Of a DNA stretch of 64,000 nt, positions 58,402 to 64,000 are shown piece by piece (the first letter of the stretch is position 1; every line of letters begins with the position of its first letter). Origin of the DNA: Theobroma cacao (taxonomy: Eukaryota; Streptophyta; Magnoliopsida; Malvales; Malvaceae); assembly GCF_000208745.1 (NCBI RefSeq), contig NC_030858.1:19851997-19915996 (forward strand), read 5' to 3'. Below the pieces are notes generated by a model that saw only the letters and a list, made by a program, of their open reading frames with translations, searched no databases and had not been told where the DNA came from. The translations under genes and the position numbers were made by a program.

Positions 58402-60215
58402 TAAGGCAAAACAAACAGTTCATACAATTTCAAAACAATTTCCAATTCAGCCATTCATGCCAATATCACCATAAGCCATTCAATTCAAATCATAAATATA
58501 CAACACAAACAAACAGTCTCCAATTACTCAATTTCTAAAATCATCATTCAATTTCAAAATGAATTATAAAACTCATTTCATTTAATCACATTTCACTTAT
58601 AAAACACACGGATTTACCATTTAAACTCATTTTTCTATAAAATCACAGAAACGAATAAAAACTACTTTAGATAATTAAGATGATAATAAGGTTACTCACA
58701 ATATCGGGAGTCGAAGTACTCCTAGTCTAGGTCTTCGGGTACAATCTCCTTACCCTTATCGAAAGTTTCACCACCTAAACATAATGCACAACAAGCAATT
58801 TACTATAATTGTACTAAACCATTATAAAACTAATTTAGGCTCTATATGAATGCATAAAATGGGATGCAAAATGTTTGGATTATTATCTAAATATGGTGTT
58901 CTACGTAGCTTCAATTATGTACCGAAATAAAATGGTATTGGCCTAATTCGATCTATACACCGGTTAATTGGCCAATACATCCAATTCAACTCCAATTAAC
59001 TTGATTCCACTTTCAGCACTCCAAGTCATCAATTACAAGTTAAATAATATGTAATATCACAAAAATCCATCATCAATATCTTCCTTGTAAAATTCGGCCA
59101 TTGAAGGTTTAGTGTAGAACATGTAATTTTCATGCTTGATTTTTACACCTTACATCATAAAACAACTAAAAACACCTAAATAGCATGAAATTCATCAAAG
59201 TCCATTATCCAATTTCTCTCTTGAAAATTTCAGCCAAGGAGTGTGGGTGAAGGGCATGAAATTTCTTGCTTGTTTTTCATGCTAAACATCACCAAACAAC
59301 TAAAAACACTAAGATACCTTGAAATCTAACCAAATAAATCATCAAATCTTCTCTCCCTAAAGTCGGTCAGCCATGAATCCTTCATGAGATCTTGAATTTT
59401 AACCATGGTAATTAAAAAAGAATGCATAAGAAAGGTAGATCACAAGCTAGAATTAAGAAATTTTAAATTTACTTGCTTAATTTCTTGAAATCCAATGAAT
59501 TTTCTCTTGATTTTCTTCTCTAGGGTTTGCTTTTATTCTTTGCTCTTTGTTCCTTGTTTTGGCCGGCCATGAAGAATGAAATAGGAGGAGTGTGTGCTAA
59601 TTTTTAAAGGGAATTATAAAAGGATTAAAATTTGCCACATGTCACCATGTAATTGGTCCATGCATAAAACTTAATAATTAAGTATTTCTTCTCCACCACA
59701 TAAAATCCCTCAATTATCCAAAGTATAAAATGAATTTCATGGTTTGACAAGTGTCAAGGTTGTGCAAAATTTCAAAAATTCTAATTACGTCCTTGTGGAC
59801 ATGTGAAATGACATTTTTGCCCTTATGTTCGAAAAATTATCGAAATTAAAATTTTTCACTTCTCAAGCTTAAATTATGTTTGAAATAGTCAAAATTGATC
59901 AAAATTTCATCCACTATCCCAAATTTACCCTCGGGTGAAAAAATGACCATTTTACCCCTACGTTATGAAAATTCCAATTTAACTCCAAATCAATCCCCGA
60001 ACTCCGAATCATCATATTAAGTCATTCTAAGATTCAATAACTCTCAATTGCATCTTAAAATCTTTATTTAAACTAGTTCGAGGCTTAAATCAATTTAGTT
60101 GTACCACTAGGTACACTACCGACTTTTGACGATTTTTTCGAGGTATTCAAGTATGCAAGCATGTTGTCAAATACATGAATGACATGGCAAGTATATTATA
60201 GGGCTGGGCTTGACA
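58402..60215 (-). mobile_element. Family A LTR fragment, minus strand, truncated
   Basis: Reverse complement of positions about 7115-8940 of the element A LTR. The intact LTR 5' end is on the right at 60215 (GGGCTGGGCTTGACA) and the 3' third is missing on the left. It interrupts the third ORF of the Athila-like element. No target duplication remains because of the truncation, and the ORF body is gone as well. Confidence 0.87.
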
Positions 60216-60298
60216 TGGCTACTCTTCCACCAACACTAAATCCTCTTATGAGTGCAAGTGAGGTGGAGGAAGATGAAAAAGATAAAGAGGAAGATTAG
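60216..60298 (+). pseudogene. Acidic C-terminal tail of Athila-like third ORF
   Basis: An open frame of 27 codons to TAG at 60296-60298, rich in Glu and Asp (E-V-E-E-D-E-K-D-K-E-E-D). It sits directly after the A fragment and before the 3' non-coding region. It is probably the end of the ORF whose start is at 58247. The link rests on position and plausibility, not on direct homology. Confidence 0.45.
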
Positions 60299-61749
60299 AG
60301 CTTCTTCAAATCCATTCAACAATCAAGGTAGTATTTTTTACTTTTCTTTTATTTTTTCTAACATTAAAGACAATGTTTAGTTTAATCTAGGGGGTAAATT
60401 TATTTTTCTATTGGTGAATATTTTGTGAAAGTTTTAGATTTAATTTATTTGCATATTTATCTAGATTTTTAAGTAATTAGGATTAATTGATCATTTAATT
60501 TTTATGCTTGCTTGAATTTTTAGGAATCTAGAGTAGAGTTGTGCCAAATTTTTCAACGATCTCCTTATCCAATGATGAATTAGTTGTCTTGTATCTTTAG
60601 CTTTTCGTAAACAAGGTTATTGTTTGGTTCATGCTAAATTTTTTTGTTTAGTATATTGTTAAAGATGTGATTTTCACAGTTTTGAGCACTTTATCTTTTG
60701 CTTTGAATTATTGTGAATATTTAAAGAAAGTTTATGTTGATATAAAATTTAGATTTGCCATGAATTCTAGAATTTTCTTGATTCTCTCTTGAAGCAAAAT
60801 CATTAGCAATACTTAGTTAGGAATGTGATTTAGGTCAACTTTGGACCATTTAAGCCTTTCAAGCTAACCTTGATATATTTTTATCCCTAATATACCCCTT
60901 TGAGCCTAATTTCCCGTTTCTTTGTTAAACCACATAATAAAAAGCTTAGTCTTAAAATAAAATTTTCAATTTTGAAACCCTTACTCTTAAACATGTGTAT
61001 TGTTTTAGGAAATATATATTAACCTAAATGCATAAGGTAGAAAGGTGATATTGATCTCAAAAAGTTCAAAATATTAAAAATCGCCTTATTACTTACAATG
61101 CAAAGAAATAAGTTTGGGGTGTAAAATTATGAAATTGCTAAAAAAAAGAAGAAAAGGAAGAGCAAACAAATAGAATAAAGTGTTGAACAAAAGAAAAGTT
61201 CGAAGAGAAGGAAACAGAGTTACTTGGAATATGAAAATAGAGCTTTATATACAGGTCCTAAAACAATTGTGTGCTTAGGATGATATTGAGCCAAATTATT
61301 ATCCTTTATCATACCTTGACCCTAGCCATATATTACAACCTTTATAATGACCTATTGATCCTTGACTTAGTATTAGTCTACATTAGTGGAGAGAAAGATG
61401 AAAAGTAAACTTATAGAGCTTTAATACTAATTTGAATTTTGCATTGGCATAGACTCATATGGATGTCATGATATTCTTAGTAAAAAATTTCACACACACC
61501 CAAAAATCCATTCGAGAATGTGCTTGCATTGGAATTGAAACATGAATGTGAATTATGCCTATATTTATCCTTAAGTTAGACACTGATAGACATACTTTTG
61601 AGGAGATTATGACAGATCATTGAGTTAGTGCAATTTATCTCTAGTGGTTGCTTTATTTATTCTGTTTTCACCATTTAAATTGTTTTTCATAAGTTTGTTT
61701 CTTTTCTATGTTTTGCTCAAGGACTAGCAAAATGTTAACTTTAGGGGTG
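60299..61749 (+). other. 3' non-coding region and PPT of Athila-like element
   Basis: Non-coding sequence with 'ACATTAAAGACAATGTTTAG' near 60362 and a first purine tract CTAGGGGG near 60387. The 'CAAGGACTAGCAAAATG' block lies at about 61719, then TTAGGGGTG at 61741-61749 directly before the LTR start. These blocks in this order are familiar from 3' ends of Athila/Tat-type gypsy elements (from memory). No reading frame is seen. Confidence 0.65.
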
Positions 61750-63226
61750 TGATAACTCTATGATATAAAGTTATTTGGTCTTAATTTTGATTGTAAACCG
61801 GCTTAGTTTTTGTAATAATGCATAGAAATTAGTAGATTTTATTTAATTATTTTAAGTTAGTTAATTGAGTGAGTTGATCTAATATCAGTGGATCTTGTGT
61901 TTAAATTGATGGTTATATGCCTAAGCTAAGTAGATATTGATTTATTTGTGCCTTTGTAGGTGTTTATTGAAGAAGGAAAGTGTATAATAGATGTAGACTT
62001 TCACTGCACATGTCTCAGTATTATGAACATAACTCTCACTACAAAACTCAAAATAAGGTGATTCTTAGACCACTAGAAAGCTAAGAGAAAAAGCTACAAT
62101 GTTTATGTTTACCACTTTGCCCAGTTAGGCCCATAAGGTGGTAAAAATGCTTGCAGAATTTGAAGTACTATACTAGTCCAAGATAAAGGAAGCAAGGCCG
62201 CACCCTTAGAGGAGGTAGGCTATCTTGCCCTAACATGAAATTCATAATTTGACCTTCAAATGGTTGAGGTTGCAACCTAGGAAGAGGTAGGCCGTGACAC
62301 CCTATATATTTGCCAAGAAAACCTTGTTCAAATAGACTTCTAACTTGACCCAATCTTGAGCCTTATTTATGCAACCTTTTAGAGGACTTTTAGAGGCATG
62401 AAACACACAAGATTTAGATCTAAGATTCAGCCACAAAATTATTGAAGAAAAGTCTCATTGGAGCTGAGAAGAAATTAAAGGATTCAAGAAGATTTAGAGA
62501 TCAAGATTTCAGCTCTTAGAGTTTTTTTATTTTTTATTTTTGTTATTCTCGAATTTTCTTGGTTTGGTTTCAATGATTAAACTTTATTTGATGATGATTT
62601 ATGACATTATGGAGAACTAATTTAGTTATCTAAGATTTTGATTGAACTCAATACGTAGTCTGAATTATTTATCTCTCTTTTGCTTATGTTTTAATGGTTT
62701 TAAGTTATATATTCTATTTTATTCTTAATGCTTTTAATTGCCTAACCACCAATTAGATTGAATTGGAAACCTAAGTTAAACCTTAACGAAGGAGATTTAG
62801 AGGATAACCTGAATAGAATAGCATATGATCCAATGCACTTAGTTGATTAGGTAGTTTAATTTGCATATAGGGTAAAAATATATCTATAAGCCATACGTAG
62901 TCAAGAGAGTATAAACTTAATAAATCTTTCTTCAATTTAATTCGCATAGACGTATAGTAAATTAATTGGGAAAGATATTTTTATGAGAAACTAGATAGAG
63001 ACTTGTAAATAATTTAGGACTCTAAGTTAGCAAATTAATCCATTCAAGTAAATTAAAAGAGAGATGCAATATTCAGATGAAGTATTGAGGAATATCATAA
63101 TCTTAGGTCTGGTAGTTGATTGAGTTTTTTTAAAACAAATTTGACATTAAATTTAGATTATTTTTAGTTTTAGTTTTTTATTTTTAATTTTTCTTTTTAA
63201 TAATTTTAAATTTAATTGTTTGGATA
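61750..63226 (+). repeat. D-family LTR (3' LTR of Athila-like element), interrupted on the right
   Basis: Starts TGATAACTCTATG right after a purine tract and matches the reverse complement of solo LTR D (20677-21648 plus 26867-27400). About 1477 bp are present. The last 30-180 bp of the LTR, judged from D, should lie beyond the family A insertion at 63227, outside the window. The frame at 62168-62353 on the minus strand is not a gene. Confidence 0.82.
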
Positions 63227-64000
63227 TGTCACGACACGGAACTCCCCTCGAGCCCGTGACAACCGTCACGGTGCCTCGATAGGTACTCATCTCCCGGAAT
63301 GCCAACCGGAACCCCGCAAGGCTTAATATCAGTTTCTCATTTCCCTCGGTGAGTAACCGTTGCCAAATATTATGTTTTAAAGGATTTTGAGCTATTTTCA
63401 ATTTAAAACAGATAAAATAAAAGTTTTCATCTCACCGCGGCATTTTGGTCATTTTTCACTAAAAATTTCGAAACCAGTTAAAAATGTAGTAAGCAAGTAC
63501 CAATCGCATAATTTACAATCAAAAATAAGTTTAAACATCTAAAACCTTTATTTAAAATGAAATTGTAATTATTTGAATATAATGAGAAGATAAAACAAAA
63601 TGTTCAATAAAATTTTTTATTTTTTTATAAACAGTAATTTTAGAGTTATACGTAAATACTTTTTGTAACGTAAAAGCAAAATAAATTCATTCATACTATA
63701 ACGTAATAAACTAGAGTATTTAAATTAATTTAAATTTACAATATCAAGTGGATCCACGAATAACTACAAGTAAGGAAAACTGTGAACCTACAGTTTGAAG
63801 GACGCAATCCAATGGAAATCCCCAATGGAACCAGCTATCTATAGCTTACTCTGAGCCTGAAATGGGTGGAAAGGAGGGTGGTGAGATTATAAAATCCCAG
63901 TGAGTAAACAAACATCATTTAAATCAGCTAAAGCCGAGTAAAAGGAGACAATCAAAATATCCCATCATAAGTATTTCACAATTTGAAAATTTATCCCAAC
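63227..64000 (-). mobile_element. Family A LTR, minus strand, runs off window
   Basis: Begins TGTCACGACACGG, the reverse complement of a family A LTR end. It continues through the 'GCCAACCGGAACCCCGCAAGG' and 'GGTGGAAAGGAGGGTGGTGAG' type blocks matching 10040-10060 and 9480-9500. The left flank GGATA (63222-63226) is the likely target copy. A full element or a solo LTR cannot be told apart here. Confidence 0.87.

Overview
This window looks like plant nuclear DNA, and it is almost wholly made of LTR retrotransposons. The evidence is chromovirus-type Ty3/gypsy pol with PBSs close to plant initiator tRNA-Met, Sirevirus-like Ty1/copia gag and pol, Athila-like gypsy pieces, AT-rich composition and CpG-decay-like stop codons. 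It reads as eudicot pericentromeric or other heterochromatic DNA. The species cannot be fixed from the sequence. I find no host gene, tRNA, rRNA or CRISPR array that I can support. Family letters A, B, C, D, E, F, G, H, I and K are my own labels.

Layout. (1) 1-15864: right part of an LTR of family H. Nested in it are a minus-strand LTR of family A (1-4890, itself holding solo LTR B1) and a complete but decayed chromodomain gypsy element A (7115-15601, TSD TATGA). The 3' LTR of A contains a single N where about 2.6 kb is missing. (2) 15865-about 16700: AT-rich DNA with nothing recognised. (3) About 16700-34830: Sirevirus-like copia F. Its 5' LTR is split by a nest of four solo LTRs, each with its own 5-bp target duplication: E1 contains D, D contains C, C contains B2. 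Then follow a decayed gag, no recognisable pol, solo LTR E2 and a remnant of a third ORF. (4) About 34826-40311: LTR E3 with a nested solo LTR of family A. (5) About 40560-44384: decayed gypsy element I, cut off inside integrase. (6) 44385-55093: copia element G, with 5' LTR, a chimeric solo LTR K inserted at the gag start codon, gag, pol and a long third ORF. (7) 55165-63226: fragments of E and Athila-like DNA. A minus-strand and a plus-strand copy of a promoter-plus-ORF module lie back to back, followed by a D-family LTR at 61750. (8) 63227-64000: a minus-strand family A LTR running off the window.

How it fits together. Nine insertions are proven by 5-bp duplications and eight of these are solo LTRs, so LTR-LTR recombination has removed most internal regions. 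Most insertions landed in other LTRs. Two patterns go beyond routine annotation. First, copia G and the Athila-like fragments each carry, beyond pol, an ORF resembling the 'putative plant transposon protein' family behind its own promoter-like region, and the G copy is much better preserved than G pol. Second, several LTR families carry dispersed arrays of near-perfect palindromes, each family with its own palindrome, and G repeats its LTR palindrome pair just upstream of the third ORF.
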